Shown here in pieces: positions 25,694 to 37,651 of a DNA stretch of 64,000 bases. Position 1 is the first letter of the stretch. The number at the start of each line of letters is the position of its first letter. A program made the position numbers and the translations under genes. Source of the DNA: Doris montereyensis (taxonomy: Eukaryota > Mollusca > Gastropoda > Nudibranchia > Dorididae); assembly GCA_037039925.1 (NCBI GenBank), contig JAXRKP010001910.1, positions 1 through 64,000 of the forward strand, written 5' to 3'. Below the pieces are notes generated by a model. The model did no database searches. It was not told where the DNA came from and was given only the letters and a program-made list of their open reading frames with translations.

Positions 25694-28200
25694 AAAACCG
25701 TTATTTAGCAAAGAACTGTTACTTGCATCCCGATAGAAAATGACCATTACATAAACAGCAAACACTCAATCGCATTCAACCGCTATTCTAACATAGGATA
25801 CATGAGCCCAATGCTTGACATCTCAAATCGCAATAACAAGGTATGTGAATATTATACAGAGATTTCTTCAAATCATGAAACAATGGCATACATTAAAGTG
25901 TAGTATTTCAAGTAACACAAACACACACAATAAGTGCATATAACTCACAACCTTGTCAGCAATTGAATATTTCAAACCATTAAATCATGCCAAAAGCTGA
26001 GAAATCTCAGTCTCAAATAATAACAAAAGAAAATGCCTCCAACTCATTGCCACATAATGAAATTTTACACAATAATATTATACATGATATAGAACATTCC
26101 CTGTGACTTCAAGGGAACATGAATCATAACATTAATAACAATGAGGCGTTTAGTTCCTACTGTCAATCTGTCCCATGATGCATTGCGCGATCTCCCAGAT
26201 CGGTGGTAGCTCTTTTTGCGTGGCTATTTTTTAACTAGTGCTATTCAGGGTATAGTGACAGCAAAAGACGTACGCGCTGACTTTAACACTTAAATGTTTT
26301 CTATGACTAGATTTATTTAGATATACATTATAAAATTGTGGGAAAATAGTTGCTATGCCATCTTTGACATCCTATGGGTGTCATTTCACTGTATTCTTGT
26401 CAGTGTCAGCCGGGAAAGCAGAGCGTTATATCTACTTATTCGTATTTGTATTTTCACCCTTTCGAACTTTAGAAATCTAGATTGTTTAAGTCCAACTATC
26501 TTGTATTGCCATATACTCTGATTAATAATTGCGATTTTTATATCCCTCTTGTAAATAAATATGTTATATCTCCCCGTGTCTAGATATATTTATATTAGGT
26601 TCTAGTTCTGGATGTAGATGTTCTGCTGTCCAACGAACGTGTTGAAAAAAATAGGACACGAACAAAAAGAAGAATCAATTTGGACTTGTAGTAAGCTTGA
26701 GACATTAAATAATTTATTAGAGGATTTCAGAATTGAAAACAGACATCACAAATAATAAACTAAGTTACATCTTATGAATGTGGATCAAAATGTAAAACTA
26801 CAGGGGCGGTTAGCTCGTTTCGGGTATTCCCGATTAGACCTCACGTAATTGGCCGTGGTAATACTTTTGCGTCGCCGCATTTCCTCGATGCGAAAGCCTA
26901 TAATACTTTCACATAGAATATGAGACTGTGCATCAATGTAACTCAGTGTAAACATAGAAAATTGATAATATATTAATCTTGTCAAGCGCCAGTCAATAAG
27001 TTATAAACATATGAACACCTAGAATGTTATGTAATACTACTCTATCATTACCTAATTCTAGATCTAGTTTTTGTTATTATTATCATTACCGGTGGCGTGG
27101 TCATCCTTTTTTTTCTCCTTCTTCTCTTATTATTAATAATAATCGTCATCACAAATGTTAGCATTATTATTTACAGTCTTAGAATGATTAACAAGAGTAG
27201 AAATGGTAGCAGTAGTTATAATGCTTTTGTAATAACATTATTATTTATGAATAATGACGTGGGGTACTCACTGCCCTCGTATTTTACTATATAATTAAAG
27301 AAGGGTTTCAGGCTCCACAGAAAAGAGCTATCACCGATCTGTTTCTGTCGCCTTCTTGGATTTTGACCCAATTTTCAAAATAGATCTCCTCCTTTAGTTA
27401 TGAATAAAATCACTCAAAACCTGTGCAGATCGTCTTTTCCATTCAATATCTTAAGTGTTTTTTAATATTTTGGATAGCTTTTTTCAATGAATTTTTGCAA
27501 CAACAAAAAATAAATTCTCAAAATGTTTACAAGATATAAAAATAATAAAATTGACGTCATTCTATTAACATTGACAAGAGGAACCTGTGTGCCAACTATA
27601 ATACAACTTTTGGCGGAGGAGATAGAATATTAGTGTGAAAAAGTACATTTCGAGAAAAATGCAAGTAAAAAAAAATCAAAAGCAAATAACACAAAATAAA
27701 CGCTTCAGATAGGTTTCCCATGTTTTTGCAGCGCCTTTACTCTTTCGACAGTCTCTGGCATTGTTACTGATATAAAAAGGATTATAAATCTAGGCTTAGA
27801 TGTCCAATGTTGTGAAAACGGATGTCAAAATGATGTTTTTTTCCTTTTTCCCTCTATTTCTATGCTTGTGCGCATGTTTACATACACACTGACGCACAAC
27901 GCCTCTCACGTCACACAGCTATGGGCCGAAGCGACGAGCGGTGTCAGCAGAAGCCAGGTGACCTTGGTGTTACCACATTTGGCGATCAGCTGCCAATATA
28001 CCGGGTTTTACTGCCATCTTCTCAATCAATGTTAAGGTAATTTAGGTAAAAATTTTGGCTGTTTTTACCTATTCTCGCCTACAAAATATTTTGTAAAAAA
28101 AAAATTATACGTCATATGGACATTTTTCTGCCATAAACTTGTAGATAAATGATCGTTCTACCCGAATATTCAAAGAACAGAATTTCAACCTTTTTGGTCC
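25694..28200. other. No gene recognised; AT-rich, possibly retroelement 3' region
   Basis: No convincing coding segment or tandem array. It lies between the LTR with its polypurine tract and the RNase H end of the gypsy-type element. Confidence 0.4.
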
Positions 28201-28255
28201 CAAACTAGCCAGTCCAGGTGGCGCCCCCACCCCCTCCCCTTTAAGAAATCATCCC

Positions 28256-29600
28256 TTACATTATCGTTTCCTTTAACATGCTGAATCCTAAACTTATAGC
28301 TGTGTAAAAACAAAGCAGCAAAGCCAATTTCATAATTCTAAGAGATGTGAACATAGTAGCATGGATAAACTCAAGAGGTCGGTAGTCGGTCTGCAGTACA
28401 AACTGTCCACCATACAAATATAACTGAAATCTCTTGACTGCCCAAATAATTGCAAGACATTCACGTTCTATCACTGCGTATCTTACTTCATATTGTAACA
28501 ACTTTCTACTTGAAAAGCGATCGAGTGTAAAACACCAAATTGTCCTCCTGCATTAAAGTAGCACCAATATCACGATCAGAAGCATCCATACTTAAGACAA
28601 ACTCTTTCTTCACATCAGGTAAATACAACACAGGTTTGGATACAATTATACCTTTCAAATATAAATACGTCTTTTCTTGAGGCTTATTTCAATCAATTAC
28701 ATTATGTTGGCCCTTTCTCAACAAATTGACAAAGGCGCTGCCACCGCAGCGAAGTTAGGTATACAATCGTGATAATAGAGAAATTAATCCTATAAATGAC
28801 TTGACTTGCTTCTTGGTGATGATTGGTCTTGTAGTGTCCCTCATTTGGAGATGTCCTCATAAATTCCGACATCTTTCTTGAGTGAATATCCCATAAAGTC
28901 GATCTCAATGGCTCCCAGCACACACTTGGTTGGTCTCGCTGTTAGGCCAGCTTCCTGCATACGTCTGAACAGCTCCTTTAGGGTACACGTATGCTCCTCC
29001 TAAGTCTCTGTATGCACCAGTAGATCATCCACATAAGCCGTCACGTGGTCCATGCGGTCCAGCAGTCTCTCCTCAGCCCTTCTCAGCATCGCTCCAGAGT
29101 TCATCATGCCGAATGGCATCCGGATAACCTCATACTGCTCTCCCATGGTCACGAACGCAGTTGTTGGTACATCCTCTTCCCTGACTTTGATCTGCCAGTA
29201 ACCTATACTCAGGTCGATCTTGGAGAAATAGTTCGCACCAAATAAATTTGAAACACGTCGGAATGTTAGGCTGATGGGTGTGGATCGAATACGGTGAGCT
29301 TGTTAAGTCGACGATAATCAACACGATAATATATACGATCCGTTCCATCCTACTTCTTCAATACCACTGAGGGCGACGCATACGATGACGAACTTTTCCT
29401 GGTGATTTCGAGGTCTTCCATGGTTTGCAGTTCAACACATATCGCATTGTGTAAGAAACAGGATAAGGGCTTTGTAGAACTGGTACCTCCGAAGTAAAAC
29501 CGATGAGGTGCTCCGTGAGTTGATAACAGCTAGGCACATCTGAAAATATACTCCTATATTGGCAGGTCAGATCAAACACAATGCTTGCGTTCCTTCGGTG
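28256..29600 (-). pseudogene. Retroelement reverse transcriptase and RNase H
   Basis: Linker FSDVPSCYQLTEHLIGF (about 29530), RT palm motifs RMPFGMMNSGA (about 29110) and TAYVDDLLVHT (about 29030), then RNase H with YAVIERECLAIIWAVKRF (about 28460) and DYRPLEF. Several frame changes and a TAG in the thumb region. Confidence 0.78.
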
Positions 29601-29864
29601 CCAGGTTGTCTCTTAACTTCAGATCTCGGTGGGACTCCTGTTGACCCCATGTTCCTAGATCAGCGAGGCCCTTAGCAGATGTTGCGCCGTCGTCGAAATC
29701 GTTGTCCTCGATTACAGCCACGCCACCTGGATGGGTTGAATCACGTACCGCTGTCGTCACGTCGTTGAAAGCTTGCTGCTGGTTATATCCTCAACACAGC
29801 GGGGTGGCCAAAACGCTCGATGTGAAACTCGTCCGACTGTCATAGCGTCCATGAACTCATCGAC

Positions 29865-30860
29865 CGCTACCCATGAGTATCACTGTGCTGTGCAGGCACC
29901 ACCTCCACGAGTATCACTGCGCCGTGCAGGCACCACGTCCATGAGTATCACTGCGCTGTGCAGGCACCACGTCCATGAGTCTCACTGCGCCGTGCAGGCA
30001 CCACCTCCATGAGTATCACTGCGCCGTGCAGGCACCACCTCCATGAGTATCACCCCGCAGGCGCCGTGCAGGTACCACCTCCATGAGTATCACTGCGCCG
30101 TGCAGGTACCACGTCCATGAGTCTCACCGTGCAGGTACCACGTCCATGAGTCTCACTGCGCCGTGCAGGCACCACCTCCATGAGTCATGCGCCCGCAGGC
30201 ACCACCTCCATGAGTATCGCCGCCGTGCAGGTACCACGTCCATGAGTATCACTCGCCGTGCAGGTACCACGTCCATAAGTATCACTGCGCCGTGCAGGCA
30301 CCACGTCCATGAGTATCGTCCGGAAGTCTCACTGCGCCGTGCAGGCACCACGTCCATGAGTCTCACTGCGCCGTGCAGGTACCACGTCCATGAGTATCAC
30401 TGCGCCGTGCAGGCACCACGTCCATGAGTATCACTGCGCCGTGCAGGTACCACGTCCATGAGTCTCACTGCGCCGTGCAGGTACCACGTCCATGAGTATC
30501 ACTGCGCCGTGCAGGTACCACGTCCATGGTATCACCCGTCCATGAGTATCACTGCGCCCGTGCAGGTACCACGTCCATGAGTATCACTGCGCCGTGCAGG
30601 TACCACGTCCATAAGTATCACTGCGCCGTAGGCACCACGTCCATGAGTATCACTGCCGTGCAGGAACCACGTCCATGAGTATCACTGCGCCGTGCAGGCA
30701 CCACGTCCATGAGTATCACTGCGCCGTGCAGGTACCACGTCCATGAGTCTCACTGCGCCGTGCAGGTACCACGTCCATGAGTATCACTCGTGCGTCGTGC
30801 AGGCACCACCTCCGTGAGTCTCACTGCGCCGTGCAGTCACCACGTCCATGAGTATCACTG
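29865..30860 (-). repeat. 34-bp minisatellite between integrase and RT regions
   Basis: About 28 copies of CATGAGTATCACTGCGCCGT plus GCAGGTACCACGTC, with GGCACC/GGTACC and TATC/TCTC variants and some partial units. GC-rich in an AT-rich window. Confidence 0.95.
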
Positions 30861-30959
30861 CGCCGCTGGACTCCATCGCAGCCGCCGTCATTGCCAGTCG
30901 ACGTCTCTGTCGCCTTGAAGATTGGTTGTTGTATTGTCAATGCTACAGTCGTTGCGTTT

Positions 30960-31360
30960 GTTTTCTAGCACCCGTGTCGACGTTTCTATCCAACCGAGAA
31001 ATAAAGCCCTTCAACAAGTTTTGTGTGCAGTGTCTTCATCTTGTTTTGCATTCTCACCTTTGTAGTAATTGATCCCAACCGCTGATTCTACTTCAAAATG
31101 ATCTTTGCATCGTAACAACAACGTACTCGTATCAGTTGGCAAATGCACAAGTACTTTGTCACCAGGGTTGAACTTTCTTGATTTTGCTCTTCTGTCGTAA
31201 TATGTTCTCTGGCAACTCTCACAGGAACGTCAAAATCTCATGACATCTCCTTCTGCACCACGCCAGTAGAAATTACTGACGACTTTATCCATCGTCTTCC
31301 GAATTCCCTGATGTCCTCACATAATAGCGTCATGAGCCTCCAACATCACATAGTTCCGTG
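30960..31360 (-). pseudogene. Integrase zinc finger joined to C-terminal domain, core missing
   Basis: GIRKTMDKVVSNFYW and CESCQ (HHCC finger, 31230-31340) are followed at once by YYDRRAKSRKFNPGDKVLV and HLPTDTSTLLLR. The roughly 150-200-residue catalytic core (DDE) between them is absent. Confidence 0.68.
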
Positions 31361-31375
31361 GCAACACTACTTGCC

Positions 31376-31954
31376 TCACACTTGTTCCTCGGTTGCCGTC
31401 CTCATAAATTCTGTACACAACACCTTGCCGCTTTTCGAAGTGAGCAGTCTTCTTTCCTCTTGCTTTCGGTACTGTGTACTGTCGTCCCCGCCTGCTTTAC
31501 TTTTCGCCTGGTCTTTCTCTTGGAGTGGAAGTGGAATCAGTTCCCTTCGATCGACGCATACGCGCCTCTCCAATTTAGGCACCTGTAATCTAGCTTTCTC
31601 TTCCTTCCGTCCTACATGGGCTCTCGTCGCTACTGCACCCACCATCCAGTTATCTGGATCGTCAGGATGCCTTGCTCTATCCACGTTTCCGACAACTAAA
31701 TCACAGATGGTATAAGGGATACATAATGCTGTTACCTTTTCCTTCAGGTACGGTGTCCTCACTTCGATTACTGCTTCCTCCGCCAGCAGCATCGTGTTAT
31801 TAATTTTCGCTATAAAGCACTCCTTTCCAGTGAGCTTCTCATCTTTCACTAACCTCCGACGCACGATAACGCCTTCACAGCCCGTGTCTCTCAAGACATC
31901 AACCTCCTGGTCTCCTATGAAATCCCGCGACACCGGTAGACCTCGTATCCTCAA
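31376..31954 (-). pseudogene. Retroelement aspartic protease region
   Basis: Open for 192 codons: VDVLRDTGCEGVIVRRRLV (DTG active site), NTMLLAEEAVIEV, ALCIPYTICDLVVGNVD, then HPDDPDNWMVGAVATRA. It is the longest open retroelement segment in the window. Confidence 0.75.
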
Positions 31955-32088
31955 CAGGTCTACTCTTGCTGCAACATTTCCGTAATCTCGGATTTGACGT
32001 TCATCATTGCGTCCTCCGTCGAAACACGATCATTCAACATTTCCTCGTGGGCCTCATTACTACTGCACCCGCCTTCTTCGGTGCGATT

Positions 32089-32486
32089 CATGGTTCTGAT
32101 TCCATGCTTCTGATTCCATGCTTCTGATTCCATGCTTCTGATTCCATGCTTCTGATTCCATGCTTCTGATTCCATGCTTCTGATTCCATGCTTCTGATTC
32201 CATGCTTCTGATTCCCTTTCTGATTCCATCTTCTGATTCCATGCTTCTGATTCCATGCTTCTGATTCCATGCTTCTGATTCCATGCTTCTGATTCCATGC
32301 TTCTGATTCCATGCTTCTGATTCCATGCTTCTGATTCCATGCTTCTGATTCCATGCTTCTGATTCCATGCTTCTGATTCCATGCTTTCTGATTCCATGCT
32401 TCTGATTCCATGCTTCTGATTCCATGCTTTCTGATTCCATGCTTTCTGATTCCATGCTTCTGATTCCATGCTTCTGATTCCATCAC
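32089..32486 (-). repeat. 14-bp minisatellite within the gag-protease linker
   Basis: About 28 copies of TTCTGATTCCATGC, with a few 13- and 15-bp variants. Three units (42 bp) encode the 14-residue repeat MESEAWNQKHGIRS, so all three minus frames stay open across it. Confidence 0.95.
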
Positions 32487-32499
32487 AGTACCTCGCCGT

Positions 32500-32950
32500 A
32501 TGGCCTTGTTTTCCACACTCACAAAACTTGGGATCATAATCGTGTCTATCTCCGTCAGCTCCAACATAGTTTTTCACCGTGGTGGCCTCGTTTCCCACAT
32601 TAAAAATTGACGTCCTGGTATTTGCTTCTTCCAGCGTAACATTCCATCGATTTTTATCCAGGCCTCCACACTTGAAACATGATGTAGTACTTGCATTTAT
32701 TGCTTCTTCCAGCTTTATATTCCATCGATCTTTGTCCAGGCCTCCCACACTTGAAACATGATGTAGTACTTGCATTTATTGCTTCTTCCAGCTTTATATT
32801 CCATCGATCTTTGTCCAGGCCTCCCACACTTGAAACATGATGTAGTACTTGCATTTATTGCTTCTTCCAGCTTTATATTCCATCGATCTTTGTCCAGGCC
32901 TCCCACACTTGAAACTTGCTGTAGTATTACTTGTTTTTGCATTTCGTCCA
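32500..32950 (-). repeat. 79-bp tandem amplification of a zinc-knuckle segment
   Basis: Unit starts fall at 32671, 32750, 32829 and 32908, exactly 79 bp apart. Each encodes a CFKCGRPGQRSMEY-type knuckle in one frame, with His and the last Cys replaced by Gln and Tyr. Because 79 is not a multiple of three, each unit shifts frame. A separate intact-looking knuckle, CECGKQGHTARYC, is at about 32490-32530. Confidence 0.85.
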
Positions 32951-34234
32951 TTACTGCCAATCAACTGTCAATTCCTGCTGTTAAGAAAGCATCTGATGTT
33001 TCTCCACACCTTCTGTGAAATATATATATGATCAATTCACGCCAAAAACAGCTTAGTTATAAGATATAACTTGAAACTTTATTGAGGAATAACGTATAGT
33101 AATATTGTAGGGTCGGCGGAGCAAAAATATAACTGCTCTTCATGAAGACGGGACGAAGATTGACCCCCAGACAACGAACACAAACTCTCACCTAATCTAG
33201 TAATACCATTGCACCACCACCCACGTCATCAGGAACCATCACAGGACGGTTTTTCCGGTCATCAATCTTATAACTCACACAGTAAGGCATTGTGAGTTAG
33301 GTGCAATAAGTGCTACTCCCAATTATAGGAGGGGTGGTGAGAAGACAATAGACGTAAGATCAGCGCCGTCTCAGGTGTACGCCGTCACACCGATGCGCAC
33401 ACGGATTGTAGGGATGGTGAGAAAAAGATGGAAGATTAATGACCCTTCATGTACGCCCATACCCATGTGATCAAAAAATTCCACAACACCTTCCAGTGAG
33501 GATATTTTCTTCTTGCAGATATGTGTTGCCAGATCGTCCGGGCAGGTATCCATAAATTGTTCCAGAACAAAGATATGTCTTAGGTCGTTGTAGCTTTCGT
33601 CAATCTCCGCTAACCTCGCCCATCTTTCAAGGTATGTCTTGAGCCTCACAATAAAACATGTACTTGGATTTTCTCCATCCTCTGGCTTGCAGCTACGAAA
33701 CAAATGCCTATATCCATCCATTGTCAGGTTGTAACGACTTAGCAATGCTCTCTCCACGCACTCGTAGTCGTTTGCCTCTTCCTGAGATAGGCATGAAAAA
33801 CAGTCCAAGGCTCTTCCAATTTTCAAAGCACTCAACTACGTCGGCCAAATTTCCTTTCTCCATCCGTTTCTTGTGACGAAATTTTCGTATCTGGTAAGCC
33901 AACTATCCAAATATTCAGTAGTCTACAAAGGGTGGTAGCTTTGGTAGTGTAGTTATATGTACAAACCGCTGAGGGATTGTTCCTGTTTCCGTTTACCTCA
34001 AGTCGGCATCTTTCCTTCGCCAACTCGTGCTCTTTTCTTTACCTCTTCAGCCAGGCGTAATTTTTCAATCTCCAGTACCACTCAGTTGCTGTTTTCTTCT
34101 CGCTCTCTTTCCTCCCTCTCACCTTCCTCTCTCAATCCATTCTTGATGTAGATCTAGATCTAGTCATTTTTCTCATCTGCTGATAGGCCCATGCCCTCAC
34201 ACTCTGCCGATAAGCTAGCGATGACCTCTGACAT
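32776..34234 (-). pseudogene. Retroelement gag (SCAN-related capsid region)
   Basis: Starts MSEVIASLSAECEGMGLSAD and is broken within 25 codons by an AGATCT-rich stretch (34145-34165). It resumes as KEHELAKERCRLE. 33371-33835 is open: RALDCFSCLSQEEANDYE, LLSRYNLTMDGYRHLFRSCK, ERWARLAE, EQFMDTCPDDLATHI. This block resembles the Gmr1-type gag from which SCAN domains are thought to derive. Confidence 0.7.
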
Positions 34235-34560
34235 AATGACTTCTTTACCTCGATAGACGGTTCCAATGTGTAGGCCACAGATTTATATCTGTCAACAATA
34301 GTGCCCGACTGTGGTAATCCTTCTGTTTAGATCTAGGGGTAATTCCTTCGATGATGTCGATGGATTCAAGGCATATGGTTTGTTCAACTAGCTCTAGATC
34401 TAGATTCTAGATCCATATAGATTATCTAGATTGAATATTGCCTGTCCTCCTTCGATGATATAAACATCTATATCTATGGAATTTGTAAAAAACCTAGATG
34501 TCATGGGATAGATTTAGATCTAGATTTGATGTAGATCTAGATGCTAGATTATCTGATCCT

Positions 34561-34580
34561 GTGACAAAGCTCCCCAGATT
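34561..34580 (-). other. Putative primer-binding site and 5' LTR inner edge
   Basis: On the minus strand ...CCATTTATACTTTCGTAACA ends at 34580, followed by ATC and TGGGGAGCTTTGTCACAG. TGG three bases after a ...CA terminus is the usual layout of a primer-binding site. The rest of this LTR is not recognisable upstream. Confidence 0.4.
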
Positions 34581-34774
34581 GTTACGAAAGTATAAATGGA
34601 ATTCTGTCTAGATCTAGTTGTCGCAACTAAATTTAGAGATCTACTTTAAAATTTGATCTGGTAGAGTTGTTTTTCAATAGATGTAGATCTTGAATATTAT
34701 CTAGATCTAAAAGAATAAAAGAAATTAAGAAATAGAGAGAAATACAGTTGGAGAGAAAGTATAATGACGTTGAA

Positions 34775-34776
<2 letters not shown>

Positions 34777-34825
<49 letters not shown>

Positions 34826-35202
34826 TATATAAAACTGTACACACAACTTTGACCGCTGTTAACTCAGGAACCACTCCACTCACAACCTCCATATTTCATG
34901 CATATTTCAAATAGCCTATTTTAGGTTCTTAGCGTATACACTATTGGGTTAAATTAATATTCTTATTGATGTGGAAAAGATTGTTTTGCCTGCGATCCAC
35001 AAACTTCTTATTGTTATTTTACTCGTTCCTTCATTTCCAGTATTTAAATATACGAGGAAAAGCTCGCCCAATTTGTATCTTGTATTGACATCACACTGCA
35101 TCCGGTAACCTTTTACTATTATATAGTTCATCGTTGAAAAAGAATGTTGTAAAAGAGTAACCATAATCATCAGTGCCTACGGGCATGCTTGTAGATCTAG
35201 TC

Positions 35203-35278
<76 letters not shown>

Positions 35279-35300
35279 GAGAGAGACAGAGTGAGAGAGA
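34777..35300. repeat. Two (GA)n microsatellites
   Basis: Tracts at 34777-34818 and 35204-35295. The 380 bp between them hold no recognised gene. Confidence 0.92.
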
Positions 35301-36148
35301 GAGACTGTCCCAGTCCCGGAACTGGTGATTGTATTCGTCTACCTTGAAAGCAGCTTCTCTCCTCTTTCATTATTTCTCTCTCTAGCTCTCCCTCTCTCTT
35401 TCTTATCTAGGTATGCCTTGATTGAATCCCAATCTACTCTCCCATCACTTTGAACTAGCAGAATTGGTTGGAGCTGTAAGTAATCTCCAATTTTCATCGG
35501 TGTGTCCCCAATATGCTTAAATTATCAACAACAACAAAAATCAAAACAAGACATTATAAGTTTGTCTCAAATTAAACAATCATTTTCGTTTGGTGAAGCA
35601 AGAGAAATCAATGCGCTGTGTCTAATCAATCAGGTTAAGAATAGACCCAGTTAAAAAATTACCGGCCAGTCTTTTCTTCTCTTAAGTTTAAGGGGGGTGC
35701 GTCATCGTCATGGGAAGGCAGTTTTACCACAAATGGGACAAAACTCTTCTATTACACTACTGATGGGGCAGTTCATTCCCTTGACATTCATACCATAACA
35801 AAGGCTCAGTATCGATTCTTTCATTTTATGCGATGTTTTAGAAGTTATATTTATATGCGAAAAAACATTAAAATAGCGGTAAAATTGTTTTGCTTATCGA
35901 CTGTGTTGTGTTGACATTGGTTTCAAGCTATTACTAGTCTAGTATTTCTGTGGTGGCGGTTTCTAAAGCCATCGCCTAATTTTTCTGTGACCGAGTAGGC
36001 AAAAAATATGTATTTAACCATTAAGATAAATGTTTTAAGTGTCGATTTTAAGGTTAATATTACATCCAAATGCTCAAGTTGTCTCGATGTTTCTGGATTG
36101 ATTGAGTTTGGGTTTATCAGCCAGTTTGTCCGAATGATTCAAAATGGC

Positions 36149-36232
36149 CGCTACGTACATGGACGCTTTAAACTCGCCCACTCGTGGGGGGTTCAAAGCG
36201 GAGGAGAATTTTGTTGTCCATCCTCAAGTGGA
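36149..36232 (+). CDS. Possible short first exon (uncertain)
   Basis: CAAAATGGCC start context; MAATYMDALNSPTRGGFKAE then ENFVVHPQ before a weak CAA|GTGGAAG donor. No homology recognised. It lies upstream of, and in the same orientation as, the coding region at 37652. Confidence 0.2.
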
Positions 36233-36632
36233 AGGATCTTGACAAGATCTGTTTTACAATCAGAAATCAGTTACTTTATGAATTACTTTACTTCTTGAAT
36301 GAGGACAAATGAGATTAGATCTATATACCACGTGTTGGTTTTATAACTGTTGGTACCATATAACCGTTCCGACTTCCATTAGTATGGTGGACTGGACTCG
36401 TCCTACTTCCTAAGCTTATACTATATTATTTTAATACTAGATCTATAGTATTACTGACAAGAAGTAAAAGTGCTTATCCTGTCAAGTTCTCACTTTGGTA
36501 GAACCCATTTGTTCCACTTAGTCCTGATGTAGTAGTAATAGTTTAGAAGCTCTGATGGATCTATTACTTAATTACTATTCTATTATAATTAGGCCTAGTA
36601 TTAATGTATTACTAATACACAATTATTATTAT

Positions 36633-36874
<242 letters not shown>

Positions 36875-36964
36875 GGCCTATATATAATATACTGTTATTA
36901 TTATTATATTATAATATAGGCCTATATTATAATTAACTTTCAAATTTAAATCTTGACTTTTCAG

Positions 36965-37111
36965 AGGATGAGCAAATGGCATACCTCAGAGCCTCATTTT
37001 TAAAGACAGTAAAGGTCGCAAACCAGCACTCCCAGACATCCAGGTGACCAATAAGCTGTTTATTCAGCTCTATCACCTTCGTTTTGAAGCCAGGACCACT
37101 GTATTTGATGT
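36965..37111. other. Coding-like segment, strand ambiguous
   Basis: Plus: acceptor TTGACTTTTCAG, then an open segment with GRKPALPDIQVTNKLFIQLY and donor GAT|GTAAGT. Minus: TKVIELNKQLIGHLDVWECW then FATFTVFKNEAL before GAG|GTATGC. Both look protein-like; neither was recognised. Confidence 0.25.
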
Positions 37112-37411
37112 AAGTATTTGAATGTATGCGTTGGGTTTTTTCTTGCTTTCCTCCTGAGATCACCATAGTTGTGGACGTGGGTTAACATGAATTAAACAAT
37201 CCTTCTTGCCTAGATTGGACGGAGTCTCACAGCCAATGGTTTGATGATATTTTCAGCACGACCCTGGACGTACACGCACTCACACATTTTATTATCATCA
37301 TATATATATGGATGTAATGCCTATCTTTCCTCCTCAGATTTATAACGTTATGACTATAGTCTTGTTTTCACATTTGTAAAAGTCAACTAGGGCACTTAAA
37401 ACAGTATAATT

Positions 37412-37500
37412 AGTTTTATTTATGCACCTAGAGTTTCCGTCATATGAGAGTGGGTGTTGAATAAATGAATCATAATATTTATTATTACTATATTAGCCAC
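37412..37500 (+). mobile_element. CR1/L2-like LINE 3' end with (ATT) tail
   Basis: TTTATGCACCTAGAGTTTCC and GAGAGTGGGTGTTGAATAAATGAATC align with the reverse complement of 24125-24185. A short ATT tail follows. A SINE B tail lies just upstream (37155-37200). Confidence 0.55.
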
Positions 37501-37651
37501 ATGTTTATTGAAATTTCTCTTTCTGGTTGCGATATAATGTTTTATGCTGTTTTTTTTAAATTAACGACCCGATTTACTTTACTTTACACATCTGTCATTG
37601 TATTGATCTAGCTTTTCTAATTCATTTTTTTTCTTAATTCTTCTTACTTAG

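Larger units (their letters stand above)
28205..34580 (-). mobile_element. Decayed Ty3/gypsy-type LTR retroelement, Gmr1-like domain order
   Basis: Minus-strand order from high to low coordinates: primer-binding-site-like TGGGGAGCTTTGTCACAG (34561-34577) beside TGTTACG, gag start MSEV (34234), gag, zinc knuckles, aspartic protease (DTGC), integrase zinc finger and C-terminal domain, RT (YVDD), RNase H, purine-rich tract AAAGGGGAGGGGGTGGGGG near 28220-28243. Integrase before RT is unlike most gypsy elements but is known for Gmr1-like elements. Many frameshifts and stops, plus internal minisatellites: a dead copy. Confidence 0.78.

Noticed and set aside
29865..30860. CRISPR-like regular array
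   Set aside because: Units are contiguous with no unique spacers, and the sequence is eukaryotic; it is a minisatellite.
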